From Bacillus taeanensis (GTDB taxonomy: Bacteria; Bacillota; Bacilli; Bacillales; UBA6769): a stretch of 64,000 bases of DNA. Shown one piece after another: positions 24,884 to 33,492 of this stretch; the first letter of the stretch is position 1, and each line of letters opens with the position of its first letter. The DNA is taken from positions 1 through 64,000 of the forward strand of contig NZ_QOCW01000013.1 in assembly GCF_003318295.1 (NCBI RefSeq). Direction: 5' to 3'. The position numbers were made by a program, and so were the translations under genes. The notes beneath the pieces were generated by a model. The model made no database searches, was not told the origin of the DNA, and saw only the letters and a program-made list of their open reading frames with translations.

Positions 24884-25405
24884 TTAATAATATGGCGAAA
24901 TCATTAAATAAACGATCACGCCTGTTAAACTGACATAAAGCCAAATCGGCATCGTAATGCGGGCAATTTTGCGATGCTTTTCGACCTGCATATTTAAGCC
25001 TCGCGCAACAGTGACAAGCGCAAGCGGTACAATTGCTGCTGCAAGAACAATATGTGTAATTAAAATAAAAAAGTAAATATAACGAAGAATGCCTTCTCCA
25101 CCATAATGCGTTGATTCAGCTAACGAATGATACGTTAAATACGTAACAAGAAACAATGCTGTTGATGTAAAAGCCGCATAAATAAAGCGGCGGTGCATTG
25201 TCACATTTTTCTTTAGAATCATATAAAGCGCCGCCGCGAGAAATACAAACGTAAAACTATTTAAAATCGCGTTGATCATCGGTAAAAATGTTAAATTTAA
25301 ACCATCAAATCCTTCAAGTTTTGGCATAAAGAAAAGAACAGCAACAATTGCATTAATCGCAATTGATAATATCACAATTAGCGGTGTATAATTTCGCTCT
25401 TTCAC
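24884..25405 (-). CDS. ctaM: DUF420 membrane protein, CtaM/YozB-like
   Basis: A 173-residue protein with five membrane helices. The conserved His residues in MHRRFIYAAF, TYHSLAES and THIVLAAAIVPLA match DUF420 (CtaM in Staphylococcus, YozB in B. subtilis), an assembly factor needed for heme-copper oxidase activity. That fits the qoxABCD operon elsewhere in the window. It starts at GTG 25405, 7 nt after AAGGAG. Single gene. Confidence 0.85.
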   Translation of the reverse strand: MKERNYTPLIVILSIAINAIVAVLFFMPKLEGFDGLNLTFLPMINAILNSFTFVFLAAALYMILKKNVTMHRRFIYAAFTSTALFLVTYLTYHSLAESTHYGGEGILRYIYFFILITHIVLAAAIVPLALVTVARGLNMQVEKHRKIARITMPIWLYVSLTGVIVYLMISPYY

Positions 25406-25505
25406 TTTGCATCTCCTTACCTATTGAAAAGTTATTTCCCTTCTTAGAATAAGGAAATTTAAAAAGAAGAGCAACTAAAAACACGATTATTAATAAAATG
25501 TTCAT

Positions 25506-26042
25506 TTATTGCTCAATTTTTGTTAAATCGAGTGCTTTTTCAACCGCTTCAATTACTGCCGGATCTTCTGGTGCCACTTTGCTGACAAAACGATTCAAAA
25601 GCTTTCCGTCTCGCGATACTAAAAACTTTTCAAAATTCCACTGCACTTCTTTTGATGCATCCACTTCCCCTGTAATCTTTTCAAGAAGTGATGATTTCTC
25701 TTGGGAGATTAACCATTTATATAACGGATGCTTATCGGAGCCTTTTATTTTAATTTTATTAAAAAGTTCAAAGGAGATGCCGTAATTTTCCGTGCAAAAT
25801 GTTTGAATTTCTGTAATTGTATTCGGTTCCTGCGCCCCAAAGTCATTGGAGGGAAACGCTAAAATGCTTAATCCTTTGTCACTGTATTTACGATTCAACT
25901 TTTCTAACCCTTCATACTGGGGAGTAAAACCGCAAAATGACGCTACGTTCACAATTAACAGCGCTCGATCTTTGTAATCCTCAAGCTTTTTCTCTTCTCC
26001 ACCTGCTGTTTGCACAGTAATGTTGTAAAGTGATTTTTTCAT
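25506..26042 (-). CDS. Glutathione-peroxidase-family thiol peroxidase (BsaA/Gpx)
   Basis: A 178-residue protein of the Gpx family with peroxidatic Cys37 in NVASFCGFT, a second Cys at 83 (TFCTENYG) and the conserved WNFEKFLV. The usual FPCNQFGxQEP motif reads FPSNDFGAQEP: the Cys is Ser and the catalytic-tetrad Gln is Asp. It probably reduces hydroperoxides with thioredoxin or bacillithiol rather than glutathione. It starts at ATG 26042 after GGGAGG and GAGGA stretches. Single gene. Confidence 0.85.
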   Translation of the reverse strand: MKKSLYNITVQTAGGEEKKLEDYKDRALLIVNVASFCGFTPQYEGLEKLNRKYSDKGLSILAFPSNDFGAQEPNTITEIQTFCTENYGISFELFNKIKIKGSDKHPLYKWLISQEKSSLLEKITGEVDASKEVQWNFEKFLVSRDGKLLNRFVSKVAPEDPAVIEAVEKALDLTKIEQ

Positions 26043-26220
26043 TCCTCATTCCTCCCTTTCCATATAATCAGGAAGTACTTGTAACCATCATAGTATGCCA
26101 TAATTTCCTTAAAAAGTTAATTAAAAAGCTTTTTTCTGTTTTCCATGTCATATTAACATGAAGGACTGGTACAATAAAATTAGAGTAAAGCAGTTTTAAG
26201 TTATCAAAAGGAGTGCTTTA

Positions 26221-26841
26221 ATGAATGTATTAATTTTAGGGGCATCAGGACGTGTTGGAAGGAAACTCGTTCAATATGCGTTAAAAGATGGTTATGATGT
26301 AAAAGCATTTGTGCGTAATCCTGAAAAACTACACGCCTTTCATGAAAAGCTAACCATTTTTCAAGGCGATGCCCGAAGCAGAGAAGATATTTTTAATGCT
26401 ATAAAAAATGTTGATGCCGTAATAAGCACACTTAGCACGGATAAAACAACAACATTAACAGACAGCATTCCACTTGTTATCGAGGCAATGAAACAAGAAA
26501 ACATTTCACGAATTATTACAGTTGGAACAGCCGGTATTTTAAACAGCCGCACAAATCCTGAGCTTCTTCGCTACCAATCAAGTGAATCAAAGCGAAAGCT
26601 GACAAGAGCGGCGGAGGAGCATGAAAAAGTGTTTCGACTGCTGGAGCAATCACAGCTTGATTGGACGATTGTTTGTCCTACTTACTTACCTGATGGAGAC
26701 TATACAGGTACCTATCGTGTCGAACAAAATAGGTTACCTGAAGCTGGGAAAGAAATCTCTGTCGCAGATACTGCTGAATTTACATATCACCAGTTAAATT
26801 CAGATAAATTTTTACGTACACGGGTTGGAATTTGTTATTAA
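26221..26841 (+). CDS. NAD(P)-binding NmrA-like/SDR-type protein
   Basis: A 206-residue Rossmann-fold protein of the atypical SDR class. The N-terminal GASGRVGRKLVQ is the dinucleotide loop; FQGDARS, DAVISTLS and the later DWTIVCPTYLPDG match NAD(P)H-binding (YwnB-like) proteins. The substrate is unknown; homologues are annotated as epimerases or quinone-oxidoreductase-like. ATG follows AAGGAG by 8 nt. It converges on the M42 peptidase gene across a shared terminator. Confidence 0.75.
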   Translation: MNVLILGASGRVGRKLVQYALKDGYDVKAFVRNPEKLHAFHEKLTIFQGDARSREDIFNAIKNVDAVISTLSTDKTTTLTDSIPLVIEAMKQENISRIITVGTAGILNSRTNPELLRYQSSESKRKLTRAAEEHEKVFRLLEQSQLDWTIVCPTYLPDGDYTGTYRVEQNRLPEAGKEISVADTAEFTYHQLNSDKFLRTRVGICY

Positions 26842-26873
26842 TTACCCATTTTTTAAATTTTTAAACTTGTTTT

Positions 26874-26922
26874 AAAGGCTGGCTCAAAAACATAGGGTCA
26901 AACTCTAGTGAGCCAGCCTTTT
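26874..26922. terminator. Bidirectional terminator (SDR-like gene / M42 peptidase)
   Basis: AAAGGCTGGCTCA / TGAGCCAGCCTTTT is a 13-bp stem. The loop contains AGGGTCAAACTCT, a degraded GGGTCTGACCC core. Confidence 0.85.
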
Positions 26923-26925
26923 CCT

Positions 26926-27984
26926 TTAATCTTCTAATGGATTTAAGTTTTCATTTCCACTTAGATTTACAACAAAATGTGTAAGAAGCTCAATTTCTTC
27001 CTTTATATCGCGTAAGCTTGCCGTTTCAACAGGGGCATGCATATAGCGAAGCGGCAGGGATACAAGCGCGACAGGGACACCTTTTCCTGTTAACCTTAGT
27101 TTATCAGCATCTGTTCCTGTATGCCTTGGCGTTAATTCATACTGCAGCTTCATGTCCAGCGCTTTTGCGCTTTCTTCTAAGAGACGATTGATTTTCCAAT
27201 TAATCGGCGCTCCCTTTGCAAGTACAGGTCCTTTATCAAGGCTGATGCTGCCGTGCTTTCTCGTATCAACGCCGGGATAATCTGTGGCAAACGTTACATC
27301 AACTGCAATTGCCATCGTTGGCTCAATGCCCGCCCCCGCAAAATAAGCACCGCCCATATTTGTTTCTTCATTTACGGTACTTACTGCGTAAACACCAATA
27401 TTTGTCCCCTTTTTTGCTGCTTTTCGCAGCACTTCAGCTGCAATAAATGCTCCTGTACGGTTGTCTAAGCCGCGTCCTGAAATACGGTCATTCATTAACC
27501 ATTCTAATTCGCGTTTATAAACAGCTAAATCGCCGATCGCCACAAATTTTTCAACTTCTTCACGATTTTTTGCACCGCAGTCAATATAAATATCTTCAAA
27601 TTTCAAATCATCTTTTACACCGCCATGATGCTGAGCATTTACACCAATCACACCGGTAATCGTTTTATTGAATCCAAAAATAGTAACTTTCATGCCAACC
27701 GCAGCTTTTGGACTAATCCCGCCGAGTGCCTGCACATAAATAAACCCGTTTTCATCGATACGGCTCACAATAAAACCAATTTCATCGCAGTGTCCGGCAA
27801 TTAATACTTTAAAGGGGGCCTCAGGATTTAAAATACCAATCGCATTGCCTACCATGTCTGTCCGAATTTCATCAGCAAACTGTTTTACATATGAAATCCA
27901 CTTTTTTTGAATGTCCATTTCTGCACCAGATGGAGAAGGTGTGGCTAATAATTCTGTTAAAAACTGCTTTGATTGTTGTTTCAA
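26926..27984 (-). CDS. M42-family metallopeptidase (aminopeptidase/glucanase family)
   Basis: A 352-residue co-catalytic metallopeptidase of family M42 (B. subtilis YsdC/YtoP class). The metal ligands are visible in GHCDEIGF (His, Asp), GRGLDNRTG (bridging Asp), NEETNMGGA (catalytic Glu pair), VDVTFATDYPG (Asp) and the C-terminal histidine of RYMHAPVE; RHTGTDADKL is also typical. Such enzymes trim peptides as cytosolic dodecamers. It starts at TTG 27984, 8 nt after AAGGAG. Confidence 0.88.
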   Translation of the reverse strand: MKQQSKQFLTELLATPSPSGAEMDIQKKWISYVKQFADEIRTDMVGNAIGILNPEAPFKVLIAGHCDEIGFIVSRIDENGFIYVQALGGISPKAAVGMKVTIFGFNKTITGVIGVNAQHHGGVKDDLKFEDIYIDCGAKNREEVEKFVAIGDLAVYKRELEWLMNDRISGRGLDNRTGAFIAAEVLRKAAKKGTNIGVYAVSTVNEETNMGGAYFAGAGIEPTMAIAVDVTFATDYPGVDTRKHGSISLDKGPVLAKGAPINWKINRLLEESAKALDMKLQYELTPRHTGTDADKLRLTGKGVPVALVSLPLRYMHAPVETASLRDIKEEIELLTHFVVNLSGNENLNPLED

Positions 27985-28051
27985 TGACTGTTCTCCTTTC
28001 CTGCATATCTATCCCTATCATAACAAATTTTCCCTCTCAAGATGCTGCTTC

Positions 28052-28396
28052 TTAAGATGATTTATCTTCAAGCCAAGCCACAATTTCTTCATACATACTT
28101 TCTTTTTCCCCTTTAATATTTGAAAAAGTTTTCACGCCTTCTTCTGTTAATGTATGAAACTCAATAAACGGCGCATACGTACGATCAACAAAATGAGGCC
28201 GCACTTCATAAACATTTCGCTTTGAGCCTTGCACTTTATTTAAAATGAGCGTAAACTCATCAATTGTCAGCATTTTTAACGGTTTTATTTCTTCAGGACT
28301 AATCATATTTACTCCTGAGGAAAGAAACTTCTTTTTATTTTGCTTCACCCATTTTTTAGATTTATAATCATCCACATTTGTAATTTTACCCGACAC
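28052..28396 (-). CDS. Conserved-looking protein of unknown function
   Basis: A 114-residue soluble, lysine-rich protein that I do not recognise. It has no membrane segment or signal peptide. The middle (EIKPLKMLTIDEFTLILNKV) and the end (EEIVAWLEDKSS) look helical. GTG 28396 is preferred as the start because AAAGGAG lies 9 nt before it; the GTG two codons upstream is only 3 nt from the RBS. It is divergent from the DUF1906 gene. Good RBS and codon use support a real gene. Confidence 0.6.
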   Translation of the reverse strand: MSGKITNVDDYKSKKWVKQNKKKFLSSGVNMISPEEIKPLKMLTIDEFTLILNKVQGSKRNVYEVRPHFVDRTYAPFIEFHTLTEEGVKTFSNIKGEKESMYEEIVAWLEDKSS

Positions 28397-28553
28397 CTGC
28401 ACTCACTCCTTTGATTATCATTAAAATATTCCCCTATTTGATAAAGTTCATGCTAAAGAGGGCAAATTTATGAAAGAAATCTTGAAAAAATTCCCCCTTT
28501 TTTACTTAGGGGCATATATATGTTATGAGAATGAAATGATAGGAGCGGAGATG

Positions 28554-29204
28554 ATGGCAAGAAAACTTTGGGGTGTTGATTCTGCCGCAGCTGTGACAGA
28601 TGATTTATATAATTGTGTAGTAAAAAATTACGGCAAGCCGAGCTATTGGGGACGTTACTTGACGACCGTAGAAAATGTATCTGATGGGCTTACAAAAGAA
28701 GAAATTCGTTTGCTGCATAATAGAGGGGTAAAGGTTTTACCGATTTATAATGTCTTTAAAGAAGCAGTTGGCTATGAAAAAGGGAAAATTGCTGCACTTA
28801 ATACCCTTTTTCATGCAAGAAGATTAGGATTTCCAAAAGATGTTTACTTATTTGCAAATGTTGAAAAGTTTTTTAATGTCGACGAAGGTTGGATTCGCGG
28901 TTGGGTCGACGGCATCTATCCGAGCGGCTATCGCCCGGGAATTTATTCCGATCCAAGTCAAGAATCTTTTAACCGCGCATACTGTCTTGCAGTTTCAAAC
29001 TCTGACAAGGTCGGCAAGCAAGTTGTATTATGGAGCCAAGAGCCTACTCCAGGTGTTTCAAAGGCTTCGAAAGCACCAGACTATAAACCTATGTCACCGC
29101 CCTGCACAGTAAATGTTTGGGCATGGCAGTACGGCGAAAATGCGCCGGAGTGCCCGATTGATACAAACTTAATGGATCAGCGCTTATATAATAAATTGTA
29201 TTAA
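28554..29204 (+). CDS. DUF1906 glycoside-hydrolase-like protein (Rv2525c family)
   Basis: A 216-residue TIM-barrel-like protein. KLWGVDSAAAVTDDLYNCV at the start, then GKPSYWGRYL, GVKVLPIYN, VYLFANVEKFF, GYRPGIYSDP and the end VNVWAWQYG...IDTNLMDQ match the DUF1906/GH25-like domain proposed to act on cell-wall carbohydrate. ATG 28554 is preferred (AGGAG 8 nt upstream, homologue-like N-terminus); the frame is open to an ATG at 28470 with a weaker RBS, which would add a short hydrophobic stretch. Two structured repeats follow directly after the stop codon. Confidence 0.75.
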   Translation: MARKLWGVDSAAAVTDDLYNCVVKNYGKPSYWGRYLTTVENVSDGLTKEEIRLLHNRGVKVLPIYNVFKEAVGYEKGKIAALNTLFHARRLGFPKDVYLFANVEKFFNVDEGWIRGWVDGIYPSGYRPGIYSDPSQESFNRAYCLAVSNSDKVGKQVVLWSQEPTPGVSKASKAPDYKPMSPPCTVNVWAWQYGENAPECPIDTNLMDQRLYNKLY

Positions 29205-29325
29205 GAAAAGCGGAAGGCGCCCGTTTATCGGCGACAAGCACAAGGCAAGACGGCTGGAAGATTGTTTTTTATCTTCCGGACGGATTGACTTGTGACCTCG
29301 AGCCGATGGCGCCTGCAGCTGGACA
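29205..29325 (+). repeat. Structured intergenic repeat, copy 2 (abuts DUF1906 stop codon)
   Basis: It starts GAAAAGCGGAAGGCGCC right after the TAA and ends GGCGCCTGCAGCTGGACA. It is near-identical to the copy at 8701-8821, including the shared middle GGCGACAAGCACAAGGCAAG and GACTTGTGACCTCGAGCC. The differences in the arms are largely compensatory (TAGAAGAT / ATCTTCTGG versus TGGAAGAT / ATCTTCCGG), which suggests selection on a folded RNA or DNA. Confidence 0.88.
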
Positions 29326-29329
29326 TCTA

Positions 29330-29449
29330 GAAAAGCGGAAGCGTCTTGCTCACCCCCGATAAGCAAATGTTCTTCCGATGAAAAGGTGCTTTTTACATTT
29401 ACGTCGGAAGGTTATTTGACTCGAGGGGGTAGACGCTGCAGCTGGACAT
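29330..29449 (+). repeat. Structured intergenic repeat, copy 3 (in tandem with copy 2)
   Basis: It starts AAAAGCGGAAGCGTC and ends GACGCTGCAGCTGGACA, with the ends pairing (GCGTC / GACGC). The middle differs entirely from copy 2 but is again self-complementary (CTTCCGATG...CGTCGGAAG; CCCCCGA...TCGAGGGGG). So the termini are conserved while the interior varies. Confidence 0.85.
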
Positions 29450-29470
29450 TAAAACTTATCCTTTCTTACA

Positions 29471-29510
29471 TTTTAAAAAGGGTCAGACCGAAGTCTGACC
29501 CTTTTTAAAA
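29471..29510. terminator. Perfect 18-bp bidirectional terminator with GGGTCAGAC arm
   Basis: TTTTAAAAAGGGTCAGAC / GTCTGACCCTTTTTAAAA forms a perfect 18-bp stem with the tetraloop CGAA. It ends rightward transcription through the repeats and leftward transcription of the hemD-like gene. Confidence 0.92.
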
Positions 29511-29514
29511 TGTA

Positions 29515-30330
29515 TTAACGACCTTCACTTGCATAATACTGCGAAAGCTTCAAAATCATAGCGCCCATACGCTGCTGCTCTGGTGCCAAAATTCGTTCAA
29601 TGCCTTCTTCACTTAACGCTTCTGCTGTAATCACGCCAACGGCAACCGCAAGCACGCGATCTTGAAATGCTTCTACCAATAACGCTGTAACATTCTTTTC
29701 TTTTGCATATTGAAATAAAAAGCGCACCTGCATTGCAGTTGTAAAACAAACCGCATCTGCCTGTCCTTCAATAATTTCTTTGTAAAGTACCTCCAGCGCT
29801 TCATCCTCCGGCGCAATATGCTGATAAGGCAAAATTTCCGTATGCGGAGCGCCTTTTTCATCAAGAAATTCCATTAACTTTGGCGCCGTATCGCCGTGAA
29901 GCTGCACGGTTACTTTTTTTCCGTTTAACTCTACCCCTTCAAGAGCACGAATTAAGCCGCGTGTTGTGCCGTCATTATCGCTAACATCCGGCTCAATGCC
30001 GCGCTTCTTTAAGGCTGCACGCGTTTTATAGCCGCGAATTGCAATGTTCGCCCTTTTTAGCACCTGCAAAAATTTATCGCCTTTTCCGATATTTTCAGCG
30101 ATTTCAAATAGCTTTTCGGTTCCAATTCCTGTCGTTAAAATGACCCAATCTGAGCCTTCTTTAATAAGTCGCTCAAGATCTGGCTGCACTTCCTTTTCAG
30201 CAAGGAAAACCGTGCCCTGCGCAGGAAGAACAGCCGCACTTCCGCCTTGCCGTTTAATAAGCTCAGTCATTTCTTCCGTTTTACGCGACGCAGCTAAAAT
30301 AATATGCTTTCCATCTAATCCTTTAGCCAT
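29515..30330 (-). CDS. Uroporphyrinogen-III synthase (HemD-like), stand-alone
   Basis: A 271-residue two-domain protein of the HemD fold. It has LAASRKTEEMTELIKRQGG at the start, WVILTTGIGTEKLFE, IRGYKTRAALKKRGI and VCFTTAMQVRFLFQYA in place of the canonical FTS motif. HemD closes hydroxymethylbilane to uroporphyrinogen III. It is outside any hem operon in the window, so it may be a second copy, perhaps for siroheme or regulation; catalytic activity is uncertain because HemD sequences diverge widely. Confidence 0.75.
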   Translation of the reverse strand: MAKGLDGKHIILAASRKTEEMTELIKRQGGSAAVLPAQGTVFLAEKEVQPDLERLIKEGSDWVILTTGIGTEKLFEIAENIGKGDKFLQVLKRANIAIRGYKTRAALKKRGIEPDVSDNDGTTRGLIRALEGVELNGKKVTVQLHGDTAPKLMEFLDEKGAPHTEILPYQHIAPEDEALEVLYKEIIEGQADAVCFTTAMQVRFLFQYAKEKNVTALLVEAFQDRVLAVAVGVITAEALSEEGIERILAPEQQRMGAMILKLSQYYASEGR

Positions 30331-30408
30331 TTTGATCTCTCCTTATTCAACCACATTTTTTCCTATCATATCATAAAACTCATGTTAATCAGATTGAATA
30401 AGTATGGT

Positions 30409-30699
30409 TTAGGAAAGCACGTTTGAATAATTAACAAACAATAACACCGCACCGCCTGTAAATACAAGCAGTCCAAGGATAAAGTTGCGCTTATTCTCCT
30501 TTTTCCACTGACCGATCAACTGCAGCAAAACGCCTACAAAAAACGAGGCATACTGCACCACCTCTAATTGAGGATAACCTTCTTTCCATAACGGCTGCAG
30601 CAGAAGAAAAAGAATAAAAATAGAAAGTAGTAAAAGCGATCCAAACGTATAAGGGGTTCGAAATTCTCCTTCAGTCGGTTCTCTTAACCCGGGCATCAT
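30409..30699 (-). CDS. Small membrane protein of unknown function
   Basis: A 96-residue protein with three hydrophobic segments (about 18-37, 48-63, 72-92) separated by short charged loops (QWKKENKR). I do not recognise the family. The start codon ATG 30699 follows GGGAG by 10 nt. The C-terminus is outside or short. It lies 79 bp upstream of the HemD-like gene on the same strand and could be cotranscribed with it. Confidence 0.6.
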   Translation of the reverse strand: MMPGLREPTEGEFRTPYTFGSLLLLSIFILFLLLQPLWKEGYPQLEVVQYASFFVGVLLQLIGQWKKENKRNFILGLLVFTGGAVLLFVNYSNVLS

Positions 30700-30749
30700 G
30701 TATATTCAGCTCCCTTCTTACTAGCTATTATAACATGTTTACATAAGAA

Positions 30750-30796
30750 GAGGTTGACTCATTAAGATCTGACCCCGCTCTTTTAGAGTCAACATC
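30750..30796. terminator. Hairpin with TCTGACCCC in its loop
   Basis: GGTTGACTC / GAGTCAACAT forms an 8-bp stem whose loop contains GATCTGACCCC, a half of the GGGTCTGACCC core. It lies between the small membrane protein gene and the AGCS symporter gene and would terminate the latter. Confidence 0.6.
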
Positions 30797-30822
30797 CTAT
30801 CGAATCAACCTTCTTTTACTCG

Positions 30823-32229
30823 TTAGCCCGCTTTTTTTACTGCTGCTTTATAATGATTGTCAAAATAATCATTTGTTTCACTTACAATCACTTTGCTTAA
30901 CAAAATAAGCGCAATTAAGTTTGGTATCATCATTAAAGCATTCGTCATATCAGCAAATGCCCAAACCGTGCGTAAATTTGCGACTGCACCGATCCCGCAC
31001 GCGAGTACGTAAGCAATACGGAATCCATTAACAAATCGTAAGCCAAACAAATATTCAAAACATTTTTCCCCGTATACATACCAACCAACAATTGTCGAAA
31101 ATCCAAAGAAAATAACCGAAAAGGCAACAATATATTCGCCAACAATTCCTAACGCCGCAGAGAATGCCGCGCTCGTTAAAGCGCCTCCTTTAAGATCTGC
31201 CGCATGTTCAACACCTGAAATCGCACCGCCTGTTGGATCCCAAAAGCCTGTAATAATAAGTGATAAACCTGTCATTGTACAAACGATAATCGTTACGATA
31301 AATGTTCCCGTCATCGCGACAAGCGCTTGACGTACAGGGTGATCAGCACGGGCATTCCCAGCGACAAGAGCTGCCGTACCAAGACCTGCTTCATTTGAAA
31401 AAATCCCGCGTGAAAATCCGCTTCGAATCGCTTCAGATACAATCACCCCTGTAAAGCCGCCTGCTGCTGCCACTGGATTAAAAGCATAAAAGAAAATTAA
31501 TTTAAAAGCTGGAATAACCTGATCAAGGTTTAAAAGTAGAATTAAGATTGCCCCGCCCATGTACAGAACCGCCATAATCGGTACGAAAAAGCCGGCCACT
31601 GTACTAATACGCTGAATACCGCCAAAAATAATTAAACTTACAAGTACCATTAATACAATAGCAGTAGTGGTGCCATTAATATGAAAGCTCTCGTTCATCA
31701 CACCGGCAATTGTATTTGATTGAATACCATTTCCCGTTCCAAACGTTGCAAAAATCGCAAAAATCGCAAACGCCATTCCAAGTGCTTTCCACTTCTTTCC
31801 TAAACCGCGTTCAATATAATACATCGGACCACTTGAATATTCACCATTCTCATTTTTAACACGATATTTCATCGCAAGAAGCGCCTCACCGTACTTTGTT
31901 GCCATTCCAACGAGCCCAACGATCCACATCCAAAAGATTGCTCCCGGACCGCCAATTGTAACGGCTGTCGCTACTCCTGCAATGTTACCGTTTCCAATTG
32001 TTGCCGCCAGTGCTGTCATTAATGCTTTAAAATTACTAACATCACCTTCAGCTGTTTTATCCGATTCCTGCTCTTTTGAAAAACCAATTTTAAATGCATA
32101 TCCTAATTTACGAAATTGCAAACCTTTTAAAATAACTGTTAAAAAGATGCCTGTCCCAAACAATAAAATTAAACTCGGTGTTCCCCATAACACGCCGTTA
32201 ATCTTTTGCAGCATACCGTAAACATCCAT
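30823..32229 (-). CDS. Sodium:alanine/glycine symporter (AGCS family, AlsT-like)
   Basis: A 468-residue membrane protein with about ten to eleven helices. Diagnostic AGCS motifs are ALAATIGNGNIAGVATAV, GGPGAIFWMW, MATKYGEALLAMKYR and GFSRGIFSNEAGLGTAAL. Members import alanine, glycine or glutamine with Na+. It starts at ATG 32229, 9 nt after AAGGAG. A strong cre-like box 24 bp upstream suggests CcpA control. No glycine riboswitch was seen. Confidence 0.93.
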   Translation of the reverse strand: MDVYGMLQKINGVLWGTPSLILLFGTGIFLTVILKGLQFRKLGYAFKIGFSKEQESDKTAEGDVSNFKALMTALAATIGNGNIAGVATAVTIGGPGAIFWMWIVGLVGMATKYGEALLAMKYRVKNENGEYSSGPMYYIERGLGKKWKALGMAFAIFAIFATFGTGNGIQSNTIAGVMNESFHINGTTTAIVLMVLVSLIIFGGIQRISTVAGFFVPIMAVLYMGGAILILLLNLDQVIPAFKLIFFYAFNPVAAAGGFTGVIVSEAIRSGFSRGIFSNEAGLGTAALVAGNARADHPVRQALVAMTGTFIVTIIVCTMTGLSLIITGFWDPTGGAISGVEHAADLKGGALTSAAFSAALGIVGEYIVAFSVIFFGFSTIVGWYVYGEKCFEYLFGLRFVNGFRIAYVLACGIGAVANLRTVWAFADMTNALMMIPNLIALILLSKVIVSETNDYFDNHYKAAVKKAG

Positions 32230-32252
32230 TATCTATCTCTCCTTAACCCTTT

Positions 32253-32268
32253 TTGTAAACGCTTTCCT
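32253..32268 (-). promoter_or_regulatory. cre box upstream of the AGCS symporter
   Basis: The minus strand reads AGGAAAGCGTTTACAA, one mismatch (position 2) from the CcpA consensus. It sits between the probable promoter and the RBS. Confidence 0.55.
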
Positions 32269-32469
32269 TGTTTTCTGTTTCATTTTAACATTTTTGTGAA
32301 CTAGCATTTTTGTGAAATTACAAAAATATTATATAGTATTTTTGTAGTTTTTAACAAAAAGAGGGAATAGAAAGATTATTCTAAAAAAACAAAAGATGTA
32401 TGAAAAGAGTTCCTTTTACTTACATTAAGAAAAGAAACCTTGTGCTATTTTTAAAGGGGATATGACGGA

Positions 32470-33429
32470 ATGATTCGAATATTAGCTGTAAAACAAAACC
32501 TCGAAATCGAAAAAAATCTTTCTGTTGAACAACTAAACTTAGATTTATACAGCTGGTATTGGGCTGACTTCAGTGAGCCGATAGAAGAAGAAAACAACCT
32601 TCTTTCAAGTTATTTTCATTTTCATCCGCTTGCGATTGAAGACTGTTTTCATATTTTGCAGCGTCCAAAACTTGATTATTATAAAAAAGCCAACTTTTTC
32701 GTTACCCACGCTTTAAATCAAACTACACTAGAACCTGAAGAAATCGATTTATTTATCGGTAAAAATTTCGTCGTAACCTATCATCATCGTAAACAACACG
32801 AAATCGACAAAGCATGGAAACAAGTAGAGAAAATCACGGAGAAACGCGAATATGGGCCTTATTATGTGTTATACCTTTTAATGGACAGCATGGTTGATAA
32901 CTATTTTCCAATCGTTTATAAAATTGAAGACGCCCTTAACCAAATTGAAAATAACCCCCATAATAAATCAATGAAACACCTGATGGAAGACTTATTTGAT
33001 ATTCGCAGTCAGCTGCTGCAGCTAAGACATACGATTATACCGATGCGTGATTTATTGTATCGCATTTTATATTCCAGCCACTTAAATATAAGGGAGATTA
33101 ACGATCTCTATGAATATTTTTCAGATATTTATGATCATTTGCTTCGTCTGACAGAAAAAATTGATTCGAATAGAGAAATGACGGCAGATATTCGTGACAG
33201 CTATTTATCGATTAATACCCATCATATGAACCGCGTCATGATGGTTTTAACCGTCATTACAACCATTTTCATGCCGCTTACTTTTATTGCCGGCATTTAC
33301 GGCATGAATTTTATGAATATGCCAGAATTAACATGGGAATACAGCTATTTTATCGTTCTTGCCGTCATGGCAGGAATCGCCTTAAGTATGTTTATTTGGT
33401 TTAAGCAAAAAGGATGGTTCGATAACTAG
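32470..33429 (+). CDS. CorA-family magnesium/cation transporter (YfjQ-like)
   Basis: A 319-residue protein with a long cytosolic N-terminal domain (1-255) and two C-terminal helices joined by the selectivity motif YGMNF in LTFIAGIYGMNFMNMPE. It has the length of B. subtilis YfjQ. It forms pentameric channels for Mg2+ or other divalent ions. The start ATG follows AAGGGGA with 9-nt spacing. No M-box riboswitch lies upstream. It converges on the PrmA-like gene with a shared terminator. Confidence 0.92.
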   Translation: MIRILAVKQNLEIEKNLSVEQLNLDLYSWYWADFSEPIEEENNLLSSYFHFHPLAIEDCFHILQRPKLDYYKKANFFVTHALNQTTLEPEEIDLFIGKNFVVTYHHRKQHEIDKAWKQVEKITEKREYGPYYVLYLLMDSMVDNYFPIVYKIEDALNQIENNPHNKSMKHLMEDLFDIRSQLLQLRHTIIPMRDLLYRILYSSHLNIREINDLYEYFSDIYDHLLRLTEKIDSNREMTADIRDSYLSINTHHMNRVMMVLTVITTIFMPLTFIAGIYGMNFMNMPELTWEYSYFIVLAVMAGIALSMFIWFKQKGWFDN

Positions 33430-33445
33430 CTGCTGATAAAATATT

Positions 33446-33492
33446 AAAAAGCTAAGCAGATAACATATTTACGTTATCTGCTTAGCTTTTTT
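33446..33492. terminator. Bidirectional terminator (corA-like / prmA-like)
   Basis: AAAAAGCTAAGCAGATAAC / GTTATCTGCTTAGCTTTTT is a 19-bp perfect stem with an 8-nt loop and T runs on both strands. It overlaps the 3' end of the PrmA-like gene. Confidence 0.95.

Noticed and set aside
32230-32469. Glycine riboswitch or M-box between AGCS symporter and CorA genes
   Set aside because: No conserved aptamer core was found on either strand; only AT-rich repeats of ATTTTTGTGAA-type are seen.
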